From Zoogloea ramigera (GTDB taxonomy: Bacteria; Pseudomonadota; Gammaproteobacteria; Burkholderiales; Rhodocyclaceae): DNA of 45,422 nucleotides. The notes beneath the pieces are model-generated. The model had not been told where the DNA came from, searched no databases, and was given only the letters and a program-made list of their open reading frames with translations. Within the stretch, counting starts at the first letter, position 1. Every line of letters starts with the position of its first letter. The stretch is taken from the NCBI RefSeq assembly GCF_006539865.1, contig NZ_BJNV01000040.1, forward strand, positions 1 through 45,422. Reading direction: 5' to 3'. The position numbers and the translations under genes are program-made. Positions 36,724-45,183 of the stretch are shown here, in pieces.

Positions 36724-37617
36724 TCAAGCGCGGCCGGCCGCCTCGATCACCCTGACGAGCGCGAACACCGCCCGGTGGGTGGGGAGTTCGGTGCCCTGGC
36801 GCTCGGCCAGCGCCAGCAGGCTACCGGTGATCGCGTCGATCTCGGTGCGCCGGCCGGCCAGCACGTCCTGCAACATGCTGGCCCGGTTGGCGCCGGTGGC
36901 GCGGGCCACCGCGATCACCCGCTCCCGCGCCGCGGCCTCGTCGAGGGCCAGGCCTTCGGCCCGCAGCACCGGCCAGGCCTCGGCCAAGAGCGCGTCGAAG
37001 AGCGGCCGCTGGGGCGGCTCGAGCACCGCCCCGTTGGGCACCCGGAAGATCGCCGCCAGCGGGTTGATCACCACGTTCATCAGCAGCTTGGCGAGGCGCG
37101 CCGCGGCGATCTGCGGCTCGACCCGCGCGGCGATGGCGGCCTCCTGCAGCCGCGCCGCCACCGCCTCGAAGCCCGGCGGCAGCAGCGTCTCGCCGGCCCC
37201 GGCGGGCTGCACCCCGGCCCCGTCGCGAAACGCCCCCTCGGTGGTGATGCCCTGCCCCACCGGCACGCTGCCGCACACGCCGCGCAACACGTCGTCCACC
37301 AGCCCGTTCTGCAGCGACACCACGCCACGGGGCCGCAGCGCCAGGGCGGTGTGCGCCGCGGCGGCGGTGTCGTAGGTCTTGACCAGCACGATCACCCAGT
37401 CGGCGGCGGGCAGGCTGTCGGGGCCGAAGGCCTGCGGGCGGAAGATCGCATCGCCCACCTGCACGCCGGCCCTGAGCTCGGCCGCCCGGGCCTCGCTGCG
37501 GGCAATCAGCGCCACCGGCCCGACGGCCGCCAGCCGGGCGGCAAAGTTGAGCCCGAGGGCGCCGGCCCCGACGATGACGAGCGGGTAGCGCGGGGCGGCT
37601 TTGGTGTCGGGGAGCAT
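36724..37617 (-). CDS. 2-dehydropantoate 2-reductase (ketopantoate reductase family)
   Basis: An NADPH-dependent reductase; the canonical enzyme makes pantoate for coenzyme A. The 297-residue protein shows a Rossmann glycine motif (VIVGAGALGLNFAARL, about 14-29), the SLQNGL block, the catalytic lysine in AARLAKLLMNVVINPLAAI (about 172-190) and the C-terminal ASMLQDVLAGRRTEIDAITG signature containing the conserved Glu. Many genomes have paralogues acting on other 2-oxo acids, so I do not assign panE firmly. It lies just downstream of PBP1a on the minus strand (26 nt gap), convergent with the histidine kinase. Confidence 0.88.
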   Translation of the reverse strand: MLPDTKAAPRYPLVIVGAGALGLNFAARLAAVGPVALIARSEARAAELRAGVQVGDAIFRPQAFGPDSLPAADWVIVLVKTYDTAAAAHTALALRPRGVVSLQNGLVDDVLRGVCGSVPVGQGITTEGAFRDGAGVQPAGAGETLLPPGFEAVAARLQEAAIAARVEPQIAAARLAKLLMNVVINPLAAIFRVPNGAVLEPPQRPLFDALLAEAWPVLRAEGLALDEAAARERVIAVARATGANRASMLQDVLAGRRTEIDAITGSLLALAERQGTELPTHRAVFALVRVIEAAGRA

Positions 37618-37643
37618 GGGTCGATCCAGGGTAAGGGGCAGTG

Positions 37644-39947
37644 TCAGGATTTGGGTGCCGTCGGCGGCAGCGGCTCGTCGGGCCCCGGCACGGGCGGCTG
37701 CCAGGCCGGCGCTGCGGGGGGCTGGGCGGGTGCTTGCGGTGGCGGCGGGGCTTCCGGCGTGGGCGGCTTCCTGCGCCGCGGGGTGGGCTCGGGGGTGGGC
37801 TCCGGCGCCGGTGCGAACAGGCCCTTCACCCAGCTCCAGCCCTGCGCCAGCCAGCCCGGCTCTTCGGTGGACACGAAGCGCACTTTGGCGTCGACGAGGC
37901 GGTTGGCCAGCGCGTAGTGAAAGGTGTCGCCGACCACCGGCAGCGCGCTGCGGGCGCCCTGGCCCCAGTAGTCGCTGCGCAGGGTGATGCGGTTGTCGTT
38001 GAAGCCGACCCAGGCGCCGCCCACCAGCTGCGGGTGCATCAGGATGAACCAGCCGTCGGTGTTGTCCTGGGTGGTGCCGGTCTTGCCGGCGAGGTCGGCG
38101 CGCAGGCCAAACTGGCGGCGGATGGCGCTGCCGGTGCCGCGGTCCACCACCCCGCGCATCACGTCGAGCAGGGTGTAGGCGGTCTCCGGTGCCAGCGCCT
38201 CTTCGGGCTCGGCGGGGGCGAAGGCCTCCAGCAAATTGCCGTCCTTGTCCTCGACGCGGGTCACCAGCACCGGCTCGAGGTAGCCGCCGCCGTTGGCGAG
38301 GGTGGCGTAGGCGGCGACCATCTCCCTGAGCGTCACCGGGCTGGTGCCGAGGGCCAGCGAGGGCACCTCTTCGAGCGGGCTCTGGCGCACACCCATCGCG
38401 CGGGCGAGGCGGGCCACCCGCGCCGGGCCGACGTCAGTCATCAGCTGGGCGGTGATGCGGTTGCGGGAATACACCAGCCCGTCGCGCAGGCTCACCGGCT
38501 GGCCGCTGGGGGCCGCTTCGTCGCTGGGGCGCCAGACTTCGCCGTTGGGCAGCGGGATCTCGACCTCCTGGTCCACCCGGGTGTCGGCGGGGCTCATGCC
38601 CTTGGCGAAGGCGGCGCCATACACGAAGGGCTTGAAGGTGGAGCCCGGCTGGCGGCGGGCCTGCTGGACGTGGTCGAAGGGGTCCTGCACGAAGTCGCGG
38701 CTGCCGACCCAGGCGCGCACCTGGCCCGTGCGCGGGTCGACGGCCATGAAGCCCACCTGCACCCGGGTCTTGTCGCGCTTGAGGGCGTCGATGAAGGCCT
38801 TGTCGGCGGCGAGCTGCTTGAGCGCTTCATCGGGGCTCTGGCCGCTGGCGACGGCAGCCCGGTAGGGCTTCGATTCGCGGATGAAGGCCTCCACCAGCGC
38901 CGGGCTGGCGCCCCAGCCCGTGCGCCAGGCTTCGTCGGCGAGGCCCTGCAGCTGCTTGCCGCGGCGCACCACGGCCTGGGTGGCCTGGGCCTGCAGGCGA
39001 CTGTCGAGGGTGGTGCGCAGCACCAGGCCGTCGGTGTAGATGTTGTAGCCGCGGCGGTCGGCCCAGTCGATCAGCCAGCGGCGCACCTGCTGGGCAAAGT
39101 GCGGCGCCGGCCCGGGGGCTTCGAGCTGGCGTTCGAAGTCGATGCGCAGCGGCTTCTTCTGCAGCGCATCCAGGCGCGCCGGGTCGAGCCCTCCGCGGCG
39201 GGCCATCTGGGCCAGCACGGTGTTGCGCCGGGCCAGCGCCCGCTCGGGGTTCTGCACCGGGTTGTAATAGCTGTTGCCCTTCAGCATGCCCACCAGGGTG
39301 GCGCTCTCGAGCACGTCCAGGCTGCGCGCCGGCTTGTCGAAGTAGGTGCGCGCCGCCATCTCGATGCCCCACGCGTTGTACAAAAAGGGCACCGTGTTGA
39401 GGTAGGTCTCGAGGATCTCGTCCTTGCTGTACACCGCTTCGATCTTCAGCGCGGTGATCGCCTCCTTGAGCTTGCGGGTCAGTGTGGGGGCGCGGCCGAT
39501 CTCGTCGGGGTAGAGGTTGCGGGCGAGCTGCTGGGTGAGCGTCGAGCCGCCCTGGCGCTCCCCCGAAAACGTGCGCAGCGCGGCGCCGCCGAGGCGGTAG
39601 AAATCAATGCCGTGGTGTTCGTAGAAGCGGTGGTCCTCGGTGGCGATCAGCGCGGCCTTCACCGAGGGCGCCATCTGCGCCAGCCCCACCCATTCGCGGT
39701 TGGCCCACTTGAAGACGGCGAGCTCCTTGCCGTCGGCCGACAGCACCCGCGCTGGCTGCTCCAGCCGCGCCTTGCGGATGTCGCTGATACCGGGGGTGAA
39801 TGGGATCAGGATCAGGCTATAAAGAAGTAAGGACGCCGGCACCGCCGCCACGGCCAGCACCATGCCACGCCGGGTGGGCCGGCGCAGGCGGGCCAGCAGG
39901 GGCTGCAGACGCCGGGCAGCCCGGGCGGGGAGATCGGAGAGAGGCAT
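37644..39947 (-). CDS. Class A penicillin-binding protein, PBP1a/1b-like bifunctional peptidoglycan synthase
   Basis: It polymerises lipid II into glycan strands and cross-links peptides in the periplasm. The protein has 767 residues: a short cytoplasmic start, a TM anchor (MVLAVAAVPASLLLYSLILIPF, about 29-50), then a GT51 domain with catalytic Glu104 (IATEDHRFYEHHG) and QGGSTLTQQLARNLY. The transpeptidase domain has the SxxK nucleophile Ser436 (GSTFKP), the YSRN motif and KTGTT at 622. The tail is proline-rich (PTPEPTPRRRKPPTPEAPPPP). The size and missing OB insertion are nearer to PBP1C/1b-type short forms than to E. coli PBP1a. ATG start. Confidence 0.92.
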   Translation of the reverse strand: MPLSDLPARAARRLQPLLARLRRPTRRGMVLAVAAVPASLLLYSLILIPFTPGISDIRKARLEQPARVLSADGKELAVFKWANREWVGLAQMAPSVKAALIATEDHRFYEHHGIDFYRLGGAALRTFSGERQGGSTLTQQLARNLYPDEIGRAPTLTRKLKEAITALKIEAVYSKDEILETYLNTVPFLYNAWGIEMAARTYFDKPARSLDVLESATLVGMLKGNSYYNPVQNPERALARRNTVLAQMARRGGLDPARLDALQKKPLRIDFERQLEAPGPAPHFAQQVRRWLIDWADRRGYNIYTDGLVLRTTLDSRLQAQATQAVVRRGKQLQGLADEAWRTGWGASPALVEAFIRESKPYRAAVASGQSPDEALKQLAADKAFIDALKRDKTRVQVGFMAVDPRTGQVRAWVGSRDFVQDPFDHVQQARRQPGSTFKPFVYGAAFAKGMSPADTRVDQEVEIPLPNGEVWRPSDEAAPSGQPVSLRDGLVYSRNRITAQLMTDVGPARVARLARAMGVRQSPLEEVPSLALGTSPVTLREMVAAYATLANGGGYLEPVLVTRVEDKDGNLLEAFAPAEPEEALAPETAYTLLDVMRGVVDRGTGSAIRRQFGLRADLAGKTGTTQDNTDGWFILMHPQLVGGAWVGFNDNRITLRSDYWGQGARSALPVVGDTFHYALANRLVDAKVRFVSTEEPGWLAQGWSWVKGLFAPAPEPTPEPTPRRRKPPTPEAPPPPQAPAQPPAAPAWQPPVPGPDEPLPPTAPKS

Positions 39948-40050
39948 CGGCGTAAATCAGCGGCGGCTCGGGGTAGCTCGGGGGGCTCACGGTGGCTGGC
40001 GTTGTATCACAGATCAGCCGCCGCCTCGCGGTGGGCCGGGGCGGGGTCAG

Positions 40051-40096
40051 GGTATTTACGGAGTCAAGCCCGCGGCGGGCCGACCGTAAAAATACC
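40051..40096. other. Nested hairpin between divergent PBP and hypothetical gene
   Basis: Outer arms GGTATTTACGG (40051-40061) and CCGTAAAAATACC (40084-40096) pair over about eleven bases. The loop holds a second GC stem, GCCCGC/GCGGGC (about 40067-40080). It lies in the 214-bp gap between the divergent PBP gene and the 105-residue gene, about 65 nt before the latter. The outer stem is AT-containing and stands out from the local composition. It could be an operator, a terminator or a mobile-element scar. Confidence 0.5.
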
Positions 40097-40161
40097 TATC
40101 CACCAGCCAGCGGCACCCGCGGCGCCGCATCGCACCAACACTTCGAGAGCGGGGTGAAGCC

Positions 40162-40479
40162 ATGACCCACGATAGCGCAGCCGACAAGGACATTCCCCAC
40201 CGTTTCTGGTTACTGGTGATGCTGCGCGCCATGGCCAGGGGGCACGCGCTGGTGGTCACCGGCCCCAGCTCCTTCCAGAGCTTCCTCGACGGCCTGCCCC
40301 ATGTGGCGATCCTGTTCCAGTACATCCTCGACCACGAATGGATCGCCGAGCGGGAGTCACGCGACGGCATCCACTTCTACCGCCTGACCCAGCGCGGCTT
40401 CGACTTCTGGCGCGAGGGCGAGCAGTGGTGGCACAACCTCACCTGGCGAGACCGCCTGGTGGTGCGGCTGGTGGGCTGA
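40162..40479 (+). CDS. Small hypothetical protein, winged-helix-like
   Basis: A 105-residue protein that I do not recognise. It begins with ATG 40162 after GGGGTGAAG. It contains hydrophobic helices (HRFWLLVMLRAMARGHALVV), then FLDGLPHVAILFQYILDHEWIAERESRDGIHFYRLTQRGFDFWREGEQWWHNL. The segment 'W...R..DGIHFYRLTQRG..F' resembles the recognition helix-wing pattern of small winged-helix regulators, but this is weak. No signal peptide. It diverges from the PBP gene and precedes a kinase/regulator pair by 77 nt. A role as a small DNA-binding or accessory protein is a guess. Confidence 0.7.
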   Translation: MTHDSAADKDIPHRFWLLVMLRAMARGHALVVTGPSSFQSFLDGLPHVAILFQYILDHEWIAERESRDGIHFYRLTQRGFDFWREGEQWWHNLTWRDRLVVRLVG

Positions 40480-40556
40480 CGGCGCCCCGCCGCAGCCCGC
40501 GCGGGGTGATCGGCGGAATGTGGTAGCGTGCCGGCTTGGTCACGCAAGCATCCTCC

Positions 40557-41930
40557 ATGGAATTTCTCGAACTCGACATCCGGACCCTCCTGCGAGCGCT
40601 GGTGATCGGCAACCTGGTCGCCATGGCCATGGTGTTCGCCTACAAGAGCCCCGGCAACCACGCGGTGCCGATGCGGCTGTTCGTGCTGAGCAGGCTGTTC
40701 CAGGCCGTGGCCTTCTGCCTGCTCAGCCAGCGCGGCGAGATCCCGCTGTGGCTCTCGGCGCACCTGGGCAACCCGCTGCTGTTCTCGGGTTTTGCCCTCG
40801 AGATGCTGGCCGTGGCGCGGCTGTGCGAGTCGAGGCTGCGCATGGAGAAACCCCTCGCCGCCTGGGTCATTGCCGGCAGCCTGACGTTCTGGGGTCTGGG
40901 CAGCACGCCGTCACTGCTGGTGGTCATTGCCAGCGCCACGGGCGCGGTGATCTATGCCATGGGCGGGGTGGGGCTGCTGGCCGCCAGCCGTCGATCAAGG
41001 CTGCAGCAGCTGACAGGCCTGATCTACCTCGGCTTCTGCCCGATCCTGCTGCTGCGCAGCTACCTGGCGCCAACCGACAACATCGGCGTGATGACCTCCC
41101 ACACCATCCAGTCGATCATCTACATCATCCAGTTCTGCCTGCTGCTGGTCGGCACGGTCGGCTTCCTGCTCCTCATGAAAGAAAGCGACGACCAGCTGCT
41201 GGTGGAGAGCGAACAGCGCGAGCGGCAGCGGCGCATGCTGCAGAGCAACTTCATCGACATGCTGACCCACGAACTGCGGGCGGCCCTGGCGGTGGTGAAG
41301 ATCTCCAGCAGCTCGCTCAAATGCCAGCTCACCGACCAGCCACCCGAGGTCACCCGGCGGGTCGACAACATCGGCCGGGCCACCGACTCGATGAGCGCCA
41401 TCGTCGACCGCTGCATCGAACTCGAACGGCTGGACCGGGGCGAGCAGTCCATCCACCTCTCGGAGTGCATCCTGCTGGACGTGGTGACCGCCCTCGACGT
41501 GGTGTGCGGCCCCGACAACCCGCGCCTCCGCATCGAGCTCAACGACGTGGACAGCGTGCTGGCCGACCGCCACCTGCTGGAGGTTGCGCTGGGCAACCTG
41601 ATCGACAATGCGCTCAAGTACGCCCTGCCCGGCACGCCCATCACCCTCCGCAGCGATGCCGAGCAGCGGGACGGCAAGCCGGGCTTCCGGCTCTCCGTCG
41701 ACAACCAGGTCGCCGCAGGCAGCGCACCCGCGGCCGGGCAGGTTTTTGTGCGCTACTTCCGGGGCGCCAACGCCCACGACGTCAGCGGCACCGGGCTCGG
41801 GCTCTACCTCACGCGGGAGCTGGCCCGCCTGCAGGGCGGCGACGCGGACTACCGCTGCGGCCCCGAGGGGCGGGTGAGCTTCAGCATCTGGCTGCCGGCC
41901 CCCGATTACCCGCCGGAGGCCGAACAATGA
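40557..41930 (+). CDS. Sensor histidine kinase with 7TM-type membrane sensor and atypical H-box
   Basis: A 457-residue kinase. Residues 1-205 form about seven hydrophobic segments without a sizeable extracytoplasmic loop, as in 7TM-type sensors. HisKA follows with His238 in DMLTHELRAALAVVKI; the usual proline after the HExR(T/N) motif is alanine. The HATPase_c domain has the N-box (NLIDNALKYALPG) and the G2-like GTGLGLYLTRELA, with a weak G1. I start at ATG 40557; a TTG 7 codons upstream has no Shine-Dalgarno. Its end overlaps the response-regulator start by four bases (ATGA), so the two form a coupled two-component pair. The stimulus is unknown. Confidence 0.88.
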   Translation: MEFLELDIRTLLRALVIGNLVAMAMVFAYKSPGNHAVPMRLFVLSRLFQAVAFCLLSQRGEIPLWLSAHLGNPLLFSGFALEMLAVARLCESRLRMEKPLAAWVIAGSLTFWGLGSTPSLLVVIASATGAVIYAMGGVGLLAASRRSRLQQLTGLIYLGFCPILLLRSYLAPTDNIGVMTSHTIQSIIYIIQFCLLLVGTVGFLLLMKESDDQLLVESEQRERQRRMLQSNFIDMLTHELRAALAVVKISSSSLKCQLTDQPPEVTRRVDNIGRATDSMSAIVDRCIELERLDRGEQSIHLSECILLDVVTALDVVCGPDNPRLRIELNDVDSVLADRHLLEVALGNLIDNALKYALPGTPITLRSDAEQRDGKPGFRLSVDNQVAAGSAPAAGQVFVRYFRGANAHDVSGTGLGLYLTRELARLQGGDADYRCGPEGRVSFSIWLPAPDYPPEAEQ

Positions 41931-42631
41931 GCGCGGGCGGGCGGCCTTCCGTGGTGGTGGTCGAGGACTACGGGATCCTCCGCGAAGAGCTGGTGCATTT
42001 TCTGGCCCTCAACCACTTCGACGTCGCCGGCGTCAATTGCAGCCTGGGCCTCGATGACTGGCTGGCCAGCCGGCCGCGCCCCCCCGACATGGTGGTGCTC
42101 GACCTCAACCTGCCGGGCGAAAGCGGGCTCGACGTGGCGCGCCGCCTGCGGGCCACCTACCCCACCCTGGGCATCGTGATGCTCACCGGCCGCAAGGAGC
42201 CCGCCGACCGCCTCAGCGGCTATGTGTCCGGCGCCGATGTTTACCTCACCAAGCCGGCCTCCGGCGAGGAGCTGCTGGCGGTGCTGGCCAGCCTGCAGCG
42301 CCGGCTCCGCCCGCAACCCAGCGCCGCCTGGCAGCTCGACCTGCAGCGCCGCACCATCACCAGCCCCGGCGGCGCGAGCAGCGAGCTGTCGGCCAATGAA
42401 TGCGCCGTGCTGGCCGGCATGGCGCGGGCCCGCGAGCGGATCGCCGACTCGGCCGAGCTGCTGCTGCTGTGCTCGGGTGACAAGGACACGCTCAACAAGG
42501 GCTACCTGGGCGTGCTGCTGAGCCGCCTGCGGCGCAAGCTGGCAGAGGTTTCCACGGGCGCAGACAGCCAGCTGATCCGGGCCGTGCGCCGCAAGGGCTA
42601 CCAGCTGCTGATCCCCATCGAGATTCGCTGA
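41927..42631 (+). CDS. OmpR-like response regulator
   Basis: A 234-residue regulator, cognate partner of the upstream kinase. The receiver (about 8-120) has the acidic pair in VVVVEDY, phosphoacceptor Asp59 (VVLDLNLPGESG), Thr in VMLTGR and Lys in VYLTKP, so it should be phosphorylatable. The C-terminal domain (about 130-234) is a divergent winged helix: the SELSANECAVLAGMA opening and SRLRRKLAE...LIRAVRRKGYQLLIPIE ending fit Trans_reg_C. The middle helices (ELLLLCSGDKDTLNKGYLGVLL) differ from the usual sequence. A rho-independent-type terminator follows directly. Confidence 0.9.
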   Translation: MSAGGRPSVVVVEDYGILREELVHFLALNHFDVAGVNCSLGLDDWLASRPRPPDMVVLDLNLPGESGLDVARRLRATYPTLGIVMLTGRKEPADRLSGYVSGADVYLTKPASGEELLAVLASLQRRLRPQPSAAWQLDLQRRTITSPGGASSELSANECAVLAGMARARERIADSAELLLLCSGDKDTLNKGYLGVLLSRLRRKLAEVSTGADSQLIRAVRRKGYQLLIPIEIR

Positions 42632-42639
42632 GAATCAAC

Positions 42640-42658
42640 GCGGCAACGCCGCATTTTT
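42640..42658 (+). terminator. Rho-independent terminator after the response regulator
   Basis: A GCGGC/GCCGC stem with an AAC loop is followed directly by ATTTTT. It lies 9 nt after the stop codon at 42631. It is the most classical intrinsic terminator in the window, although the stem is short. Confidence 0.75.
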
Positions 42659-42784
42659 CGACTTTATCTATATCAGCAGCCGATAATTCAGTGAAATATA
42701 TTGAAATATTCGGCCAAGCCAGAGTGTTACAGTCGCGCCTCTCCCGATCTGCGATCGGCATAGTCTCATGCCGAAGGCAAAATC
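42659..42784 (+). promoter_or_regulatory. AT-rich promoter region of the hemerythrin-start kinase, with a start-proximal hairpin
   Basis: In a very GC-rich window this 126-bp gap has an AT-rich core (about 42662-42710, with TATCTATATC and GTGAAATATATTGAAATATT), the likely promoter. No -10/-35 pair is convincing. A perfect 6-bp hairpin, CCGATC-TGC-GATCGG (42744-42758), lies 26 nt before the start codon, followed by GAAGG as a weak Shine-Dalgarno. Confidence 0.5.
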
Positions 42785-44143
42785 ATGGCGCTGCTCGAAT
42801 GGTCCTCCGCTCACGCAACAGGCAACCCGGAAGTCGACGGGGCCCACCGCCTGCTCATAGACCATGTAAATAGCATCGCTGCCCGCCAGCCGGCGGGCAG
42901 CCCCGAGCAGGACGAGCTGATCCAGGCCCTCGTCCAGCTGTACCGCATGATGTCCGACGCCGCCCGCTCGGCCGAAGCCGCCCGGCAGGCCAAGTCCCGC
43001 TACCTCGCCACCGTCAGCCACGAGATCCGCACCCCGCTCGACGCGATCATCGGCCTCACCCACCTGGCCGGGCTGGCGGCGAGCAGCGAACGGCAGCGCA
43101 AGCTGCTGCAGCAGTCGTCCCAGTCGGCCCAGCACCTGATGCAGATCACCAACGACGTGCTGGACCTGGCCAAGATCGAGTCCGGCAAGTTTGCGATCGT
43201 GCACGCCGATTTCAGCCTCGAGCAGGTCATCGACTCAGCCCTCGCGATGATCCGCCAGAAGGCCGACGACAAGGGGCTCGCGCTGGCGGTCAGCATCGCC
43301 CCGCCCCTGCGTGGCCCGGTCGTGGGCGACGCCCTGCGCATCCGCCAGATGCTGCTGAACTACCTGGGCAACGCGGTCAAATTCACCGAAACGGGCACCA
43401 TCACCTGCCGCGCGGTGCCGCTTGCCGAAGCCGGCGGCCAGATCACCCTGCGCATCGAGATCGAAGACAGCGGCAAGGGCATAGACGCCGGGCGGCTCGC
43501 GCAGCTCTTCCAGCCCTTCGAGCAGGCCGAGGCCGGCATCGCGCTCAACAGCGGCACCGGCCTCGGCCTCGCCGTCACCCGCCGCCTGGCCGAGCTGATG
43601 GGCGGCAGCGCCGGCGCCACCAGCGAACCCGGGCGGGGCAGCCGCTTCTGGTTCACGGTGCAGCTGATGCGCGGCGAGCCCACCGCCCACACCGCCCCCA
43701 GCGGCAGCACCGACCTGGCCGCCACGGCGCTCCACGCGCTGAAGGCATCCTGCGCCGGCGCCCGCGTGCTGGTGGTGGAAGACGAGCCCATCAACCTCGC
43801 GGTGATGCTGGCCCTGCTGCAGAGCGCCTTCCGCCACACCCATTTTGCCAAGGACGGCGAGGGCGCCATCGCGCTGGCACGGCACACCCGCTTCGACCTG
43901 ATCCTGATGGACATGCAGCTGCCCGGGCTCGACGGAGCCGCGGCCAGCCGGCAGATCCGGGCGCTGCCGCTCAACGCCACCACACCGATCATCGCCATCA
44001 CCGCCAACGCCTGCGAGGAAGACCGGCAGACCTGCCTGGCCGCGGGGATGAGCGACTTTCTGACCAAGCCCGTCGCCCCCGAGCGGCTGTACTCCGCCGC
44101 CCGGCGCTGGCTCATGCCGGCCCCCGTGCCAAGCACCGGATGA
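42785..44143 (+). CDS. Soluble hybrid histidine kinase with vestigial hemerythrin-like N-terminus
   Basis: A 452-residue cytosolic kinase with no membrane helix. The first 30 residues (LEWSSAHATGNPEVDGAHRLLIDHVN) match the opening of bacteriohemerythrin domains, including the first iron-ligand-type His21 in D-x-x-H. The other HHE helices and ligands are missing, and a short helix leads to HisKA His79 (TVSHEIRTPLDAIIG). HATPase_c has NYLGNAVKF, DSGKGIDA and GTGLGLAV. The C-terminal receiver has Asp376 (LILMDMQLPG) and Lys in DFLTKPV. The ATG at 42785 is preceded by an AT-rich promoter region. The stop overlaps the next regulator gene by four bases, implying coupling. Confidence 0.88.
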   Translation: MALLEWSSAHATGNPEVDGAHRLLIDHVNSIAARQPAGSPEQDELIQALVQLYRMMSDAARSAEAARQAKSRYLATVSHEIRTPLDAIIGLTHLAGLAASSERQRKLLQQSSQSAQHLMQITNDVLDLAKIESGKFAIVHADFSLEQVIDSALAMIRQKADDKGLALAVSIAPPLRGPVVGDALRIRQMLLNYLGNAVKFTETGTITCRAVPLAEAGGQITLRIEIEDSGKGIDAGRLAQLFQPFEQAEAGIALNSGTGLGLAVTRRLAELMGGSAGATSEPGRGSRFWFTVQLMRGEPTAHTAPSGSTDLAATALHALKASCAGARVLVVEDEPINLAVMLALLQSAFRHTHFAKDGEGAIALARHTRFDLILMDMQLPGLDGAAASRQIRALPLNATTPIIAITANACEEDRQTCLAAGMSDFLTKPVAPERLYSAARRWLMPAPVPSTG

Positions 44144-44976
44144 GCGGCGCAGCCCCGCCCGCCCCGGGCCAGCCACACCCCGCCGACGACCATGCAAAGC
44201 CCCGAATGGCGATGATGCGCCTCGCCCTGTTGTACCTCGCCCCGGGCCCAGCGCTGGAGATCCTCACCGCGCTGCGCGCCGCGGGGCATAGCGTGCACGC
44301 CTACCGCGAGCCGCAACACCTGCTGCGCGAGCTCGGCCGCGAGACCTTCGACCTCCTGCTGATCGACGAATCGGCCTGCGAAAGCGGCCTGCAGCGCTTC
44401 GTGACGCGCCTGTTCGCGCTGGCCGGCGACGACACCGCGCTGATCTTCATCAACTGCCACGACAACGAACACCGGCTCGCCGATGCCCTGGCCCTGGGCG
44501 CCGACGACTTCATCCGGAGCGGCGTGGGCAGCCGCGAGATCGCCGCGCGGGTCGACGCCGTGCTGCGCCGCCGGCAGCCCCTGCGCTACCAGTCCAGCCT
44601 CGACCACCCACCCTACTTCTTCGACCTGGAAACCCGCGGCTGCCGTTTCGACGGCCACGAGATCACTCTGACCGACAAGGAGTTCGAGCTGGCCGTCTTC
44701 CTGTTCCAGAACCTCGGCCGCATCTTCTCGCGGGGCCACCTGCTCGACGCCGTCTGGCGCGGGCAGCACGCCCAATCGACCCGCACCGTCGACACCCACA
44801 TCAGCCGCCTGCGCCGCAAACTGCAGCTCACCGACACCAAGGGCTACCGCCTCGCCTCCACCTACGGCAGCGGCTACCGCCTGGAAAGGTTCGAGCCTGG
44901 GCACGAAAAGCCCACCCCGGCTCGGGAACAGCCGACGGGAGCCGGGACAGGGGAATGCTGCCAGCCCTTGTGCTGA
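44140..44976 (+). CDS. OmpR-family regulator with degenerate receiver domain
   Basis: A 278-residue regulator. Its winged helix (about 165-252: GCRFDGHEITLTDKEFELAVFLFQNLGRIFSRGHLLDAVW..., THISRLRRKL..., GSGYRLE) is a standard Trans_reg_C. The receiver (about 25-145) keeps an Asp76 at the phosphoacceptor place (LLLIDESACESG). It lacks the N-terminal acidic pair (RLALLYLAP) and the conserved lysine (ADDFIRSGVG where DYITKPF is usual). The ATG at 44140 overlaps the kinase stop; ATG 44206 would start right at the receiver. The C-terminal 25 residues after the domain are low-complexity. Confidence 0.85.
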   Translation: MSGAAPPAPGQPHPADDHAKPRMAMMRLALLYLAPGPALEILTALRAAGHSVHAYREPQHLLRELGRETFDLLLIDESACESGLQRFVTRLFALAGDDTALIFINCHDNEHRLADALALGADDFIRSGVGSREIAARVDAVLRRRQPLRYQSSLDHPPYFFDLETRGCRFDGHEITLTDKEFELAVFLFQNLGRIFSRGHLLDAVWRGQHAQSTRTVDTHISRLRRKLQLTDTKGYRLASTYGSGYRLERFEPGHEKPTPAREQPTGAGTGECCQPLC

Positions 44977-45059
44977 GGCGGGGCAGGCAGGGCGCAGCTT
45001 GAATGCGGGGCGCCTGGACTGCCCTGGCACCGACATCCGCAGAAATTCACCCAGGCCTC

Positions 45060-45150
45060 GACGCCCCTGTACAAGGGGCGACTTCAGTCGCCCGCGGACG
45101 TGAAATCGGCGACCAGCCCCGATCAACCAGGGCCTGTGCGGCTGAAGCCG
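45060..45150. repeat. REP-like palindromes in the terminal intergenic region
   Basis: The 446-bp end of the window has no gene. Between the last regulator and the MITE copy are three foldbacks: CGCCCCT/AGGGGCG (about 45062-45080), GGGCGAC-TTCA-GTCGCCC (45076-45093) and CGGCT-GA-AGCCG (45139-45150). The CGACTTCAGTCG and CGGCTGAAGCCG units are complementary in style and inversely placed, as in REP pairs (BIME-like). A 3'-end or repeat-transposase substrate role is inferred; no REP-associated transposase is visible. Confidence 0.55.
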
Positions 45151-45183
45151 TCGACCGGGCCTCCCGCGTGGTGGCCCAGGTTG

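Noticed and set aside
40480-40556. CCCCGC/GCGGGG hairpin after the 105-residue gene as a terminator
   Set aside because: Six-base stem with a 10-nt loop and no T-run; too weak to distinguish from background in such GC-rich DNA.
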